Source: Pseudomonas matsuisoli (GTDB lineage Bacteria > Pseudomonadota > Gammaproteobacteria > Pseudomonadales > Pseudomonadaceae). Taken from it: a DNA stretch of 64,000 nt. Shown here piece by piece: positions 48,585 to 58,560 of this stretch. Position 1 is the stretch's first letter, and each line of letters starts with the position of its first letter. Both the position numbers and the translations under genes were made by a program. Location: positions 1-64,000 of the forward strand of contig NZ_BMPO01000005.1 in NCBI RefSeq assembly GCF_014647635.1, in the 5' to 3' direction. A model generated the notes under the pieces. The model made no database searches. It saw nothing but the letters and a program-made list of their open reading frames with translations, and had not been told where the DNA came from.

Positions 48585-49574
48585 TCAGTCCGGCTTGACC
48601 AAGGTCGGTTGTCCAAGATTGGCCAACCGAAGACTATCCTGTAACTGGCGCGCTTCGTCTTGGGACGGCAATGGTCCCAGGCGTACACGGTGCAATGTCT
48701 GCTGGTTGCGTATGACCGAATCGATGAAGACAGGGGCCTGGGTCGTCTGGCTCAACTTATCCTTGAGCAGCTCCGCTGCGTCCGGGTTAGCGAACGCGCC
48801 CACCTGGACGTAAAGACCCGATACGGCGCCAGCGGCTGCCGATTGAACTGCAACCTGTGCGGGCTGGACGGGCGCGGCGTGCTGTTGAGGCGGCGGCGTA
48901 TAATTTTCGACGGTCTGGTTCGTGGCAACGGCTGGCGCCGCCATGGCCAATCCCTTGTCGTTCGCCGGGACCGGGCGACCCTGCTTGGCCCACCACTCCA
49001 CCGGGTCGATCCCCTCGACTGTGACGCGTGCCGTACCGGTTTCCGCATAGCCGAGTTTTTTCGCAGCTGCGAAGGACAAGTCGATCACGCGATCGGAATA
49101 GAACGGACCGCGATCGTTAACCCGGAGCATGACACTACGACCGTTATCCAGATTGGTGACCCTGACGTAGCTCGGCAGTGGCAAGGTCTTATGGGCAGCA
49201 GTCATGCCGTATAGGTCGTAGGTTTCGCCATTAGCGGTCGCCTGCCCATGAAACTTGGTGCCGTACCAGGAGGCGGTGCCGGTCGCACGGTAATTGCGGG
49301 AGTCCGCGATCGGGTAGTAGGTCTTACCAAGGACAGTGTACGGGTTCGCTTTGTAAGCCCCGTAGTGCGGCATCGGCACGGCATCCTGGACCTTGGATAC
49401 ATCGACATCCCACCAAGGCGCGCCGTCCTTGTGCGGACGCGAGTAGTCGCCCGCGCCGGAGGAGGCAACCCCGCCCGTACTGGGTAGGGAGGACGAGCGC
49501 TGGCTGGAACAGCTCGCGACCAGTAGCCCGGCGGCACCGAGTGCGACGAGACGGAAGAAAACGGTGCGCATCAT
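48585..49574 (-). CDS. rlpA: Septal-ring lytic transglycosylase RlpA (lipoprotein)
   Basis: This 329-residue outer-membrane lipoprotein has a lipobox (VASC, Cys22), a double-psi beta-barrel (about 98-190, [19 protein letters not shown] and VNDRGPF with the catalytic Asp) and a C-terminal SPOR domain (about 250-326, [20 protein letters not shown]) that binds denuded septal glycans. Its start overlaps the mltB stop by four bases. The order mltB-rlpA-dacA groups glycan remodelling enzymes. Confidence 0.95.
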   Translation of the reverse strand: MMRTVFFRLVALGAAGLLVASCSSQRSSSLPSTGGVASSGAGDYSRPHKDGAPWWDVDVSKVQDAVPMPHYGAYKANPYTVLGKTYYPIADSRNYRATGTASWYGTKFHGQATANGETYDLYGMTAAHKTLPLPSYVRVTNLDNGRSVMLRVNDRGPFYSDRVIDLSFAAAKKLGYAETGTARVTVEGIDPVEWWAKQGRPVPANDKGLAMAAPAVATNQTVENYTPPPQQHAAPVQPAQVAVQSAAAGAVSGLYVQVGAFANPDAAELLKDKLSQTTQAPVFIDSVIRNQQTLHRVRLGPLPSQDEARQLQDSLRLANLGQPTLVKPD

Positions 49575-50575
49575 TGCTTGCCTCGTGCTTCAAGCAGTTT
49601 TTGGGAAAGCTCATAGACCGCCATGGCGTACATCGTGCTGCGGTTATAGCGCGTAATAGTGTAGAAATTCGGCTGGCCTAGCCAGTACTCCGGGCCATTT
49701 GCGCCTTCCAGGCGAAACGCGGTGAGCGGCAATTCAGGCTCGATGTCATCAGTGGCGCTCCAACCCAGCGAGGCAAGTTCCGCGAGGGTCGTACTGGCGT
49801 CTATGCCCGGGCTCACCCCCTCATCGACGCGCGTCCCATTGACTCGGGCGCGGCTCACGACCGGGGCGCCCGGTTGCCAGCCATGCGCTTTGAAGTAGCT
49901 GGCGACGCTACCGATGGCATCGGTTGGATCGCTCCAGATATTAATATGGCCATCGCCATCGAAATCCACGGCATAGGCGCGGAAGCTGCCAGGCATGAAC
50001 TGCGGCAACCCCATTGCCCCGGCGTAAGACCCTTTCAGGCTCAACGCATCGACTTGCTGCTCGCGCGCGAGCATGAGGTACTCGCGCAACTGCTGGCAGA
50101 AAAACTGCGCGCGCGGCGGATAGTCGAAACACAACGTGGACAGCGCATCGAGCACGCGGTAGCTGCCAGTATTTCGCCCATAGAACGTCTCGACGCCGAT
50201 GATGGCAACGATGATCTGGGCCGGAACGCCGTATTCGGCCTCAGCGCGTTTGAGCGCCGCCTCATGCTGTCGCCAGAAATCCACGCCTTGGGCAATGCGT
50301 GATTCGGTCACAAAGATCGGCTGATATTCCTTCCATGGCCGTACGCGCTCGGCCGGGCGTGAAATCGCGTCGAGAATCGCCTGTTTTCGTTGAACGTCGC
50401 TGAAGAGCGCAGTCAGCTGCTCTTCGGCGAACCCATAGTGCTGAGACAGATCCTCAATGAGCGCGCGAACCTGCGGAGCATTGTCGTAATCCTTGGCCCA
50501 CACAGGGGTCTGCAACGACAACACCAATCCCATTCCAACGAGTGCTCGAGATACACGGTGACTTAGTAATCGCAT
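49571..50575 (-). CDS. mltB: Membrane-bound lytic murein transglycosylase B
   Basis: This 334-residue enzyme has a signal peptide (residues 1-27, ending VWAKD; no lipobox cysteine, so probably soluble in the periplasm). The SLT domain carries the catalytic glutamate in [12 protein letters not shown] (about 117) and the family motifs [17 protein letters not shown] and [14 protein letters not shown] 50575 was chosen; GTG 50584 is possible. It lies between rodA and rlpA, an insertion compared with the Escherichia coli order. Confidence 0.94.
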   Translation of the reverse strand: MRLLSHRVSRALVGMGLVLSLQTPVWAKDYDNAPQVRALIEDLSQHYGFAEEQLTALFSDVQRKQAILDAISRPAERVRPWKEYQPIFVTESRIAQGVDFWRQHEAALKRAEAEYGVPAQIIVAIIGVETFYGRNTGSYRVLDALSTLCFDYPPRAQFFCQQLREYLMLAREQQVDALSLKGSYAGAMGLPQFMPGSFRAYAVDFDGDGHINIWSDPTDAIGSVASYFKAHGWQPGAPVVSRARVNGTRVDEGVSPGIDASTTLAELASLGWSATDDIEPELPLTAFRLEGANGPEYWLGQPNFYTITRYNRSTMYAMAVYELSQKLLEARGKQ

Positions 50576-50589
50576 CGAATCCACTTTTC

Positions 50590-51732
50590 TCAAGCCTGTG
50601 CAATCCATTTTCTGTGCGTCTGAATCGCCATCAGAATCCCGAACGACGACAGCAGCGTGACCATATGCGTCCCGCCATAGCTGATGAAGGGCAACGGCAC
50701 ACCTACGACCGGCAGCAGCCCGCTGACCATGCCTATATTGATGAAGACGTAGACGAAGAACGTCATGGTCAAGCCGCCGGCCAATAGTTTGCCGAACAAT
50801 GTCTGAGCCTGGACGGTAATCACCAGGCCTCGCGCAATGAGCAACAGGTAGACCAGCAGCAATAGGCTCACGCCTACGAGCCCAAGCTCTTCGCTTAAAA
50901 CGGCGATGATAAAGTCCGTATGGCTTTCGGGCAAAAAATCCAGGTGCGACTGGGTGCCCAGCAACCACCCTTTGCCGAACACCCCACCCGACCCGATCGC
51001 GGCCTTCGATTGGATGATGTTCCAGCCGCTGCCAAGGGGATCGCTTTCAGGGTCCAGAAAGGTGTGGACGCGGCGTTTCTGATAATCGTGCAGGATGAAA
51101 TACCACATGCCCACCGCGACCGGTACGCTCGCTGCAATCGCACCCAGCATCCAACGCCAAGGCAAACCGGCGATAAAAATAACGAAGGCGCCGGACGCAA
51201 GGATCAGCAGCGAAGTCCCCAGGTCCGGTTGTTTGGCGATCAGCGCGAACGGCACCACGATCAATGCCAGGCTAATCACCACGTGCTTGAGCCGCGGAGG
51301 CAAGTTATGCCGGGACAGGTACCAGGCAATGGTCGCCGGCATGATGATCTTCATGAGTTCGGATGGCTGGAAGCGAATCACACCCGGAATATTGATCCAG
51401 CGTGTGGCCCCCATTGCGGTATGGCCCATGACCTCGACCACCAGCAACAAGCTCACCCCGATGACATAGGCCAAGGGCACCCAGCGCGCCATGAAACGAG
51501 GCTCGAATTGCGCGATCACGATCATTGCGACAACGCCAATTCCGAACGACGACGCCTGCTTGGCCAAAAGATCCCAATGGCGCCCACTGGCGGAATAGAG
51601 AACGAATAGACTGCCCACGCCGAGCAACAGAAGGATGAGCAGGAGCCAACCATCGATGTGCATGCGCTGCAGCAGCGATGACCGGCGCTTGAGTACATCC
51701 TCGGTGGAAATCGTCCTGTCGAAACTACTCAT
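50590..51732 (-). CDS. rodA: Rod-shape peptidoglycan polymerase RodA (SEDS)
   Basis: This 380-residue inner-membrane glycosyltransferase of the SEDS family has ten helices. Motifs include RWINIPGVIRFQPSELMKI (about 108), KQPDLGTSLLI (about 159), the loop with DPESDPLGSGWNIIQSKAAIGSGG (about 217 onward, given in part) and PFISYGGTHMV near the C-terminus. It works with PBP2 (mrdA), whose stop overlaps the rodA ATG region by 8 bp. Confidence 0.97.
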   Translation of the reverse strand: MSSFDRTISTEDVLKRRSSLLQRMHIDGWLLLILLLLGVGSLFVLYSASGRHWDLLAKQASSFGIGVVAMIVIAQFEPRFMARWVPLAYVIGVSLLLVVEVMGHTAMGATRWINIPGVIRFQPSELMKIIMPATIAWYLSRHNLPPRLKHVVISLALIVVPFALIAKQPDLGTSLLILASGAFVIFIAGLPWRWMLGAIAASVPVAVGMWYFILHDYQKRRVHTFLDPESDPLGSGWNIIQSKAAIGSGGVFGKGWLLGTQSHLDFLPESHTDFIIAVLSEELGLVGVSLLLLVYLLLIARGLVITVQAQTLFGKLLAGGLTMTFFVYVFINIGMVSGLLPVVGVPLPFISYGGTHMVTLLSSFGILMAIQTHRKWIAQA

Positions 51733-53629
51733 GCGGCCGATCGCTCTTCTGTTCTGCCATAGGCAATGCCGGACGGAATTCAGGTTTGAGTTGCCCATCT
51801 TCGCCAAGCAACCAGGCATCGATTACCTGTTTGACCACAGGTGCGGCGACCCCCGAACCAGACTCACCATTCTCGACCATGGCCGCGACGACGATCTTCG
51901 GATCGTCCGCCGGCGCAAATGCAACGAACAACGCATGGTCACGGTGCCGTTCAGCCAAGGCTGCGCTGTTGTAACGTTCGCCCTGTCGAATCGCAACGAC
52001 CTGAGCCGTGCCACTCTTACCCGCAATACGATAGACGGCCGAGTTACCGACCTTACGTGCCGTACCGCGCTCACCGTGCATGACCTCTTCCATTCCCTGG
52101 CGCGCGTAGTCCCAGAAACGGTCGTCGCGCAGTTTGATATCGGGAATGGGGTCTGGATCCACCGGCGGCTCGTTATCCAACGATTTGGCCAGGTGTGGGC
52201 GTATCCATTTGCCATGGGTCGCGACCAGGCTGGTGGCCTGTGCCAACTGCAGTGGCGTCACCTGCATGTAGCCCTGCCCAATACCCAGAATGATGGTCTC
52301 ACCGGGGAACCACGCCTGCTTATAGCGGCCACGCTTCCAGTCGCGAGAAGGCATCAACCCTGCAGTCTCTTCATACATGTCCAGCGACACCCGCTGCCCG
52401 AGGCCAAAACGCGTCATGTAATCATGCAGGCGATCGATGCCCATCTTGTGCGCCAGATCGTAAAAATACGTGTCGTTCGAGCGGGCGATCGCCAGCCGCA
52501 GATCGACCCAGCCGTCGCCGCTGCGATTCCAGTTGCGGTACTTGTGGTCGTAGTTCGGCAGTTGGTAGAAGCCGGGATCGAATACGCGCGTCGACGGCGT
52601 CACCACGCCCGCATCCAAGCCTGCGACTGCTACGACCGGTTTGATCGTCGAGCCCGGCGGATAAAGACCGCGTAATACTCGGTTGTAGAGCGGACGGTCG
52701 ATCGAATCGCGCAGCTCTGCATACGCTTTGAAGCTGATACCGGTCACGAACGGGTTGGGGTCGAAACTGGGCTGGCTGACCATCGCCAAGACCTCTCCAG
52801 TGGACGGCTCCAGCGCGACGATCGCGCCTCGGCGTCCACCCAGTGCTTGCTCCGCTGCTTCCTGTAATTGGGTATCGAGGGTCAGCTGCAAATCCTTGCC
52901 AGGCTTCGGGTCGGTCCGATTCAGGACGCGCAGCACGCGTCCACGCGCATTGGTTTCCACTTCTTCGTAACCCACTTCACCGTGGAGCTCGTCCTCGTAG
53001 AAGCGTTCGATTCCGGTTTTGCCAATGTGGTGCGTACCGCTGTAATTGACGGGATCGAGGGTCTTGAGCTCTTGCTCGTTGATGCGCCCGACATAGCCGA
53101 CGGAGTGGGCAAAATGCTCACGCAAGGGGTAATGCCGAACCAGTTGCGCCGCGACATCGACGCCCGGTAGGCGGAACTGATTCACAGCGATTCGGGCGAT
53201 CTGCTCTTCGGACAGTTCGAAGTAGATCGGGACCGGCTCGAACGGCCGACGGCCTTGGCGAAGCCGCTTCTCGAATAGCTCCCGGTCCTCCGGCGTCAAT
53301 GCCAGCACCTCGACCACGGTATCGAGCACCGTCTCCCAATCTCCAGCACGCTCACGGGTCAACGTCAGACTGAAGCTGGGTCTGTTGTCGGCGATGATCA
53401 CCCCGTTCCGATCGTAGATGAGCCCGCGATTGGGCGGAATCGGCTGAACGTGGACGCGGTTGTTCTCGGAAAGCGTCGAGTGATAGTCGTACTGGATGAC
53501 CTGCAAGTAATACATCCGCGCGAACAGCACCAGGGTCAGCGCGAGAATTCCGACAGCGCCCACCAACACCCGGTTTCTAACGACGCGGGCGTCTTTCTCG
53601 TGATCTTTCAGGCGTATGGGCTGCGGCAT
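51725..53629 (-). CDS. mrdA: Penicillin-binding protein 2 (elongasome transpeptidase)
   Basis: This 634-residue class B PBP has a short cytoplasmic tail, one membrane helix (about 20-42), a dimerisation domain (55-235) and a transpeptidase domain with the catalytic SxxK in YPPGSTIKPVVA (about 326), ARSNDTYFYDLA (SxN) and GKSGTAQV (KSGT, about 540). It crosslinks glycan made by RodA. It lies 11 bp after rlmH and is coupled to rodA. Confidence 0.97.
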   Translation of the reverse strand: MPQPIRLKDHEKDARVVRNRVLVGAVGILALTLVLFARMYYLQVIQYDYHSTLSENNRVHVQPIPPNRGLIYDRNGVIIADNRPSFSLTLTRERAGDWETVLDTVVEVLALTPEDRELFEKRLRQGRRPFEPVPIYFELSEEQIARIAVNQFRLPGVDVAAQLVRHYPLREHFAHSVGYVGRINEQELKTLDPVNYSGTHHIGKTGIERFYEDELHGEVGYEEVETNARGRVLRVLNRTDPKPGKDLQLTLDTQLQEAAEQALGGRRGAIVALEPSTGEVLAMVSQPSFDPNPFVTGISFKAYAELRDSIDRPLYNRVLRGLYPPGSTIKPVVAVAGLDAGVVTPSTRVFDPGFYQLPNYDHKYRNWNRSGDGWVDLRLAIARSNDTYFYDLAHKMGIDRLHDYMTRFGLGQRVSLDMYEETAGLMPSRDWKRGRYKQAWFPGETIILGIGQGYMQVTPLQLAQATSLVATHGKWIRPHLAKSLDNEPPVDPDPIPDIKLRDDRFWDYARQGMEEVMHGERGTARKVGNSAVYRIAGKSGTAQVVAIRQGERYNSAALAERHRDHALFVAFAPADDPKIVVAAMVENGESGSGVAAPVVKQVIDAWLLGEDGQLKPEFRPALPMAEQKSDRPHE

Positions 53630-53640
53630 CGGACGACGGT

Positions 53641-54108
53641 TTACTTGTGGTAGGGGTGGCCGGACAGCACGGTCCAGGCGCGGTAGATCTGCTCACCGAT
53701 AAGTACCCTAACCAGCGGATGAGGCAGTGTCAGCGGCGACAAAGACCACCGCTGCTCGCTACGCGCGCATACCTCCGGCGCCAGTCCCTCGGGACCACCG
53801 ACCATAAGGTTGACGGTGCGCGCATCCAGCCGCCAGCGATCCAACTCAGCGGCGAGCTGTTCCGTGCTCCATGGACGACCGTTCACTTCGAGGGTCACGA
53901 TGCGTTCACCTGCCTGCACTTTGCCGAGCATCGCCTCGCCCTCCTGACGAATCAGCCGGGCCACGTCAGCGTTCTTACCGCGGGTGCTCAGGGGAATTTC
54001 AACAAGCTCGAGTGCGAGTTCAGAGGGCAGACGCTTGACGTACTCGTGCCAGCCCTCCTCGACCCAGCGAGGCATCTTCGAACCGACGGCGATCAGACGT
54101 AAACGCAA
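53641..54108 (-). CDS. rlmH: 23S rRNA pseudouridine1915 N3-methyltransferase RlmH
   Basis: This 155-residue SPOUT methyltransferase has [17 protein letters not shown] at the start and the SAM-knot motif [11 protein letters not shown], then [19 protein letters not shown]. The start is TTG 54108, which gives exactly the Escherichia coli length and has GGAG eight bases upstream. It lies 13 bp after rsfS, as in many genomes. Confidence 0.95.
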   Translation of the reverse strand: MRLRLIAVGSKMPRWVEEGWHEYVKRLPSELALELVEIPLSTRGKNADVARLIRQEGEAMLGKVQAGERIVTLEVNGRPWSTEQLAAELDRWRLDARTVNLMVGGPEGLAPEVCARSEQRWSLSPLTLPHPLVRVLIGEQIYRAWTVLSGHPYHK

Positions 54109-54121
54109 TCCAGTCGCTCCG

Positions 54122-54472
54122 TCACTCGCTCGACTGTGCCCGGCTCTGCTCGGCGCCCTGCCACAACCGCTCAAGATCATAGAACTGGCGCGTGGCAGTT
54201 TGCATGACGTGCACGACGACATCACCTAAGTCCAGCAACGCCCACTCGCCTCCGTCCAGGCCTTCGCTGCCCAACGGACGCACGCCCTCACCCTTGACCT
54301 TTTCGATGACACTCTCAGCCATGGATTTCACGTGACGACCGGACGTACCGCTCGCAATCACCATGAAATCGGTGACGCTGGTCTTGCCGCGAACATCGAT
54401 CGTGGTGATGTCTTGCGCTTTCATGTCTTCCAGCGCGGCGATCGCCAGCTGGACCAGTTGCTCGTTCTGCAT
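54122..54472 (-). CDS. rsfS: Ribosomal silencing factor RsfS
   Basis: This 116-residue protein binds uL14 and blocks subunit joining in slow growth. It has the family motifs [20 protein letters not shown] (about 20), [13 protein letters not shown] and [16 protein letters not shown] (about 76). It lies 15 bp after nadD and before rlmH, the standard order. Confidence 0.96.
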   Translation of the reverse strand: MQNEQLVQLAIAALEDMKAQDITTIDVRGKTSVTDFMVIASGTSGRHVKSMAESVIEKVKGEGVRPLGSEGLDGGEWALLDLGDVVVHVMQTATRQFYDLERLWQGAEQSRAQSSE

Positions 54473-54487
54473 GTTCGGGTAGTAACC

Positions 54488-55144
54488 TCAGTTGGAGATC
54501 GCAGGGTAAAGCCCCTGCGCTTGTATGTAATTCAAAACCGCATCCGGGGTGAGGAAACGGATGGACCGCCCCGCCTGGCGACACTCACGTATGCGCGTTG
54601 CGGAAATTTCCAATGGCGTTTGCCAGATGAACGAAAGTTGTCCAGCGGCACCCGTCATCGTCAAAGGATCGCTGACGCTCCGAGCGGCGACCAGATTCCT
54701 AAGCTCTTCGGGTGCTTCCGTATTGGCATCCGGCCGTTGCAGCACCAGTACGTGGCACAGCTTCAGCAATTCTTCCCAGCGATACCAACCCGGCAAGCCG
54801 CAGAAGGCATCCCAGCCCAGAAGCAGCATCAACTGGACATCCTCACCCAGCTCCGTGCGCAGGGATTCCAGCGTTTCCACCGTGTAGGAGGGGCGCTCCC
54901 GACGTAACTCGCGATCATCGACGCTGATTCCCTCGATACCGGCGACCGCCAATTGCACCATCCGCAAACGATGCTCGGGGGCTGTTTGCGGATGATCACG
55001 ATGGGGTGGTCGCGCACTAGGGATCAGCCGCAACTCGTCCAGTTTCAGATACTCGACCACCTCGACAGCTGCACGCAGGTGGCCGATATGGATCGGGTCG
55101 AAGGTTCCTCCGAGCAGCCCTATGCGTCGAGTGCCGCTCATCAA
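54488..55144 (-). CDS. nadD: Nicotinate-nucleotide adenylyltransferase
   Basis: This 218-residue enzyme makes deamido-NAD from nicotinate mononucleotide. It has [16 protein letters not shown] (about 10, with the catalytic HxGH) and the C-terminal ISATRIREC. It works downstream of NadC, which is also in this window. It overlaps the proA stop by four bases and leads into rsfS-rlmH. Confidence 0.96.
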   Translation of the reverse strand: MMSGTRRIGLLGGTFDPIHIGHLRAAVEVVEYLKLDELRLIPSARPPHRDHPQTAPEHRLRMVQLAVAGIEGISVDDRELRRERPSYTVETLESLRTELGEDVQLMLLLGWDAFCGLPGWYRWEELLKLCHVLVLQRPDANTEAPEELRNLVAARSVSDPLTMTGAAGQLSFIWQTPLEISATRIRECRQAGRSIRFLTPDAVLNYIQAQGLYPAISN

Positions 55145-56406
55145 GTGCGCACGTGCCCGTTGCCGAAAACAACGTACTTCTCGCTCGTCAGGCCTTCTAG
55201 GCCCACAGGGCCTCGGGCATGGAGCTTGTCCGTAGAGATACCAATCTCGGCGCCAAGCCCATACTCGAAGCCGTCGGCGAAGCGAGTCGAGGCGTTCACC
55301 ATGACCGAACTCGAGTCCACCTCGGCCAAAAACCGGCGAGCATCGCTGAAATGCTCGGTAACGATGGCGTCGGTATGGTGAGACCCGTAGTGGTTGATGT
55401 GCGCGATCGCTTCGTCCAGCGACGCGACCATTCGGATCGCAAGAATCGGCGCGTTGTATTCCGCGAACCAGTCGCCTTCACTGGCGGCTATAACGTTTTG
55501 CCCTAGTAGCTCGCATGTCGCCGGGCAGCCTCGTAGCTCGACGCCTTTTTCCAGGTAGATCGTTGCCAGTGCTGGAAGCACGTCCGACGCGATAGCGCGG
55601 TGCACCAATAGGGTTTCCATTGCGTTGCAGGGCGAATAACGCTGAGTTTTGGCATTGTCCGCGACCCGGACGGCTTTCTCGACGTCTGCCGCCTTGTCGA
55701 TATACACGTGGCACACGCCGTCCAGATGCTTGATGACTGGGACCTTCGCATCCCGGCTGATCCGTTCGATCAGCCCCTTTCCGCCACGCGGCACGATGAC
55801 GTCGACGAACTCCGGCATGCCTATCAGTGCGCCCACCGCTTCGCGGTCAGTGGTCTCCACCACCTGCACCGCCGCTGCGGGTAAACCGGCTTCAGCCAGC
55901 CCGAGCGCGACGCAATGTGCAATGGCTTGATTGGAGTGAATGGCCTCCGAACCGCCGCGCAGAATTGTGGCGTTGCCGGACTTCAAGCACAGGCTGGCCG
56001 CATCGATCGTCACGTTCGGACGGGACTCGTAAATGATGCCGACCACGCCAAGCGGCACCCGCATCTTGCCCACCTGGATACCAGACGGCAGGTGGCGCAT
56101 ATCGCGTATCTCGCCGATGGGATCGGGCAGTTTCGCGACCTGGCGCAAACCTTCGATCATGTCGTCGATACGCGCAGCAGTGAGGGCCAGGCGGTCTACC
56201 ATGGCCGCCTGCAGGCCATTCGCCTGCGCATTGGCCACGTCCCGTTCGTTAGCGGCGATGAGCGCTGCCCGCGAGGCATCGAGCGCCGCCGCGATTGCCT
56301 CGAGCGCGCGATTCTTTTGCGCGGTATCGACGCGAGCTAGCTGCCGCGAAGCGTCACGCGCCGCGCGGCCCAGGCGAATCATGTAATCGTGCACGGACTC
56401 GCTCAT
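55141..56406 (-). CDS. proA: Gamma-glutamyl phosphate reductase
   Basis: This 421-residue aldehyde-dehydrogenase-family enzyme catalyses the second step of proline synthesis. Motifs are [17 protein letters not shown] (about 105), [11 protein letters not shown] (about 133), [10 protein letters not shown] (about 190) and the active-site cysteine in [15 protein letters not shown] (about 262). ATG 56406 is preferred because GAGAAACC lies directly upstream; ATG 56418 is possible. It heads the long minus-strand series and is coupled to nadD. Confidence 0.96.
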   Translation of the reverse strand: MSESVHDYMIRLGRAARDASRQLARVDTAQKNRALEAIAAALDASRAALIAANERDVANAQANGLQAAMVDRLALTAARIDDMIEGLRQVAKLPDPIGEIRDMRHLPSGIQVGKMRVPLGVVGIIYESRPNVTIDAASLCLKSGNATILRGGSEAIHSNQAIAHCVALGLAEAGLPAAAVQVVETTDREAVGALIGMPEFVDVIVPRGGKGLIERISRDAKVPVIKHLDGVCHVYIDKAADVEKAVRVADNAKTQRYSPCNAMETLLVHRAIASDVLPALATIYLEKGVELRGCPATCELLGQNVIAASEGDWFAEYNAPILAIRMVASLDEAIAHINHYGSHHTDAIVTEHFSDARRFLAEVDSSSVMVNASTRFADGFEYGLGAEIGISTDKLHARGPVGLEGLTSEKYVVFGNGHVRT

Positions 56407-56635
56407 GGTTTCTCGCATCCGGCTATGGAAAAAAGGCCGGTGATTATAGCGGCCGCGCCGCTTCCCGCACAGTCGCTACCGGCAGACGGTGAGCCGCAGC
56501 TTCGGCTACGGACATGGCCGGAAACGTTTCCCTGGGCCGCGAACACGTGCGAAGCTCGCCTGGCGACTCAACCGCGGGAACCGCGGCCCCTCGTGCTCTA
56601 TCGAAAAGCGATCCCGTTTCAACCGAGCCTCAACG

Positions 56636-57955
56636 ATGCCGTTCGATTTACAGTCCATAAACACCTGGCTTTCCAGCCATCCAGAGTGGCTTGGCGTCAC
56701 CTTGTTTCTTGCGGCATTCGTCGAATGCCTTGCCATCGCAGGTCTCATCGTCCCTGGCACTGTCTTGCTCTTCGCGGTCGGCGTGCTCGCCGGCAACGGC
56801 GTTCTCGGCCTGGGTGAAACCCTGCTCTTGGCGTTTGCCGGCGGGCTCGCAGGGGACATCGTTTCTTACCTGCTAGGGCGCCGCTTCCACCAGAACATTC
56901 GCGGGCTACCGGTGCTGCGTCAGCACCCCGAGTGGTTCGATCATGCCGAGCGGCACATCGAACAATACGGCGTCATCAGCCTCTTGGTCGGACGCTTCAT
57001 TGGCCCGCTTCGCCCAATGCTGCCGATGATCGCAGGCATGCTGGACATGCCTTTCATACGTTTCCTACTAGTTAGCCTGATCGCCTCGGCCGGCTGGGCG
57101 GTTGCGTACCTGCTGCCCGGCTGGAGCACAGGCGCGGCATTGCGCCTTCCGCTGCCGGCAGGCTTCTGGACCGAAGCAGGCATCGTGGTTGGCCTGCTCG
57201 CCGCGTTTCTGGGGATACTCATTCAGCGCGCACTGACCGACAAACCCTACAACGTCGAGCTTGGCGCGGGGCTGTGCTTCGTCCTGTTCGCGGCGCTGTT
57301 CTTCGCGCTCCCGCATCTCGAAGCGCTGGACAACGGCCTGATCAGCGTCATTCAGGACGCGCGTCAACCCACCTGGGACCGCGTGGTTGCCTTCACGACA
57401 GGCCTTGGCGATTTCGATGCGCAGCTGCTGGCGGCTATTGCCCTGTGCGCCTCCCTGGCCGCACTACGCCAATGGCGCGCCGCGGGATTTGCGCTTGGCG
57501 CGCTGCTGGGAACCGCGGTTGCCAACGGACAACTGAAAAACCTCTTCGCTCGTGTCCGCCCCGAGGTGCTTGTCGATCCATTGCACACATTTAGCTTCCC
57601 CAGCGGGCATAGCTCGGCGGCGTTCGCGCTTTGCCTGACGCTAGGCATTCTGGCGGGTCGCGACCAACCCGCACGCTGGCGCCTGACCTGGCTATTGCTG
57701 GCGTGCCTGCCCGCCGTCGCAATAGCGGCATCACGCATTTATCTCGGCGTACATTGGCCTACGGACATTATTGCCGGCGCACTGCTTGCGGGCTTTTTCT
57801 GCGCGCTCAGCCTCTGCATCAGCGAGCGTTTCGCGCCGATTAACCCGCTACCGGCGCGGAATTGGTATCTGGTGCTGTTCGGCTGCGCCTTCGTACTGAT
57901 CGGGTTCGCGATCTGGGTGTTTCCCAACAGTCTGGCGCTTTACCGCTACCAATAA
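56636..57955 (+). CDS. DedA-family / PAP2 phosphatase fusion membrane protein
   Basis: This 439-residue inner-membrane protein joins two domains. The DedA/SNARE-associated domain (1-195) shows FVECLAIAGLIVPGTVLL, GDIVSYLLGRRF and the GRFIGPLRPMLPMIAG motif with its conserved arginines. The PAP2 domain (about 240-400) has all three phosphatase motifs: KNLFARVRP (301-309), PSGH (322-325, His catalytic) and SRIYLGVHWPTD (366-377). DedA proteins move undecaprenyl phosphate or phospholipids, and PAP2 enzymes dephosphorylate undecaprenyl pyrophosphate. Chemistry on recycled lipid carrier is therefore plausible, but this is inference. It is divergent from proA. Confidence 0.9.
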   Translation: MPFDLQSINTWLSSHPEWLGVTLFLAAFVECLAIAGLIVPGTVLLFAVGVLAGNGVLGLGETLLLAFAGGLAGDIVSYLLGRRFHQNIRGLPVLRQHPEWFDHAERHIEQYGVISLLVGRFIGPLRPMLPMIAGMLDMPFIRFLLVSLIASAGWAVAYLLPGWSTGAALRLPLPAGFWTEAGIVVGLLAAFLGILIQRALTDKPYNVELGAGLCFVLFAALFFALPHLEALDNGLISVIQDARQPTWDRVVAFTTGLGDFDAQLLAAIALCASLAALRQWRAAGFALGALLGTAVANGQLKNLFARVRPEVLVDPLHTFSFPSGHSSAAFALCLTLGILAGRDQPARWRLTWLLLACLPAVAIAASRIYLGVHWPTDIIAGALLAGFFCALSLCISERFAPINPLPARNWYLVLFGCAFVLIGFAIWVFPNSLALYRYQ

Positions 57956-57958
57956 CGG

Positions 57959-58543
57959 TCAACCGCCATCGCCCTGCAGCCCTTCGACCAAGTGCTGAAT
58001 CTGCTCGAGGCGAGCGGCAGGGTCGGCCTGCACAAGCAGCTGCAGCTTTTCTTCCGGTCCAAATGGAAGCAAATACGCAAGCTGATTGGCGAGCGCATGC
58101 TGACTGGCCGCCGCGCCGCCCATTCCCAATTCCGCGACAAGTGGATGCTCGGCCAGCGCCTCGAGCAGCGCGGCAAGGTCAGCATGCTCCGCGGTCAACG
58201 GTCGATCGGCAGCCTCGCCAAGCCACTCCACGTCCGCCAGCGTGAGCTGGTCACTTTGCACTTCGGCCCGGCTGACCCGAAAACGTCGCTGGCCCGCGAC
58301 GCGAATGCCCAAGAGGCCATTGCTGCGCTGCTGCCAATCCTGGATGACGGCTTCACAGCCCACGAGGGAAAACTGATTGGCAGCCTCACCCACTTCCTCC
58401 CCCTCGAGAATGCAGACAACGCCAAAGCCCGTGCCCTGCCTCATGCACCGGCTGATCATGTCGAGATAGCGCGCCTCGAAGATCTGCAAGTCCAAGACAC
58501 ATCCGGGGAACAGCACCGTGTTCAGGGGAAAGAGCGGAAGCAT
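57959..58543 (-). CDS. LON-substrate-binding-domain protein
   Basis: This 194-residue protein is a stand-alone Lon N-terminal domain: MLPLFPLNTVLFPGCVLDL at the start, IFEARYLDMI, GFGVVCIL, then a helical C-terminal half. It has no ATPase or protease part. Start ATG 58543 has AGGAG five bases upstream; the longer open frame is lrgB antisense noise. The function of such proteins is poorly known. It follows lrgB by 17 bp. Confidence 0.88.
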   Translation of the reverse strand: MLPLFPLNTVLFPGCVLDLQIFEARYLDMISRCMRQGTGFGVVCILEGEEVGEAANQFSLVGCEAVIQDWQQRSNGLLGIRVAGQRRFRVSRAEVQSDQLTLADVEWLGEAADRPLTAEHADLAALLEALAEHPLVAELGMGGAAASQHALANQLAYLLPFGPEEKLQLLVQADPAARLEQIQHLVEGLQGDGG

Positions 58544-58560
58544 TGATTCTCCTGTGAAGG

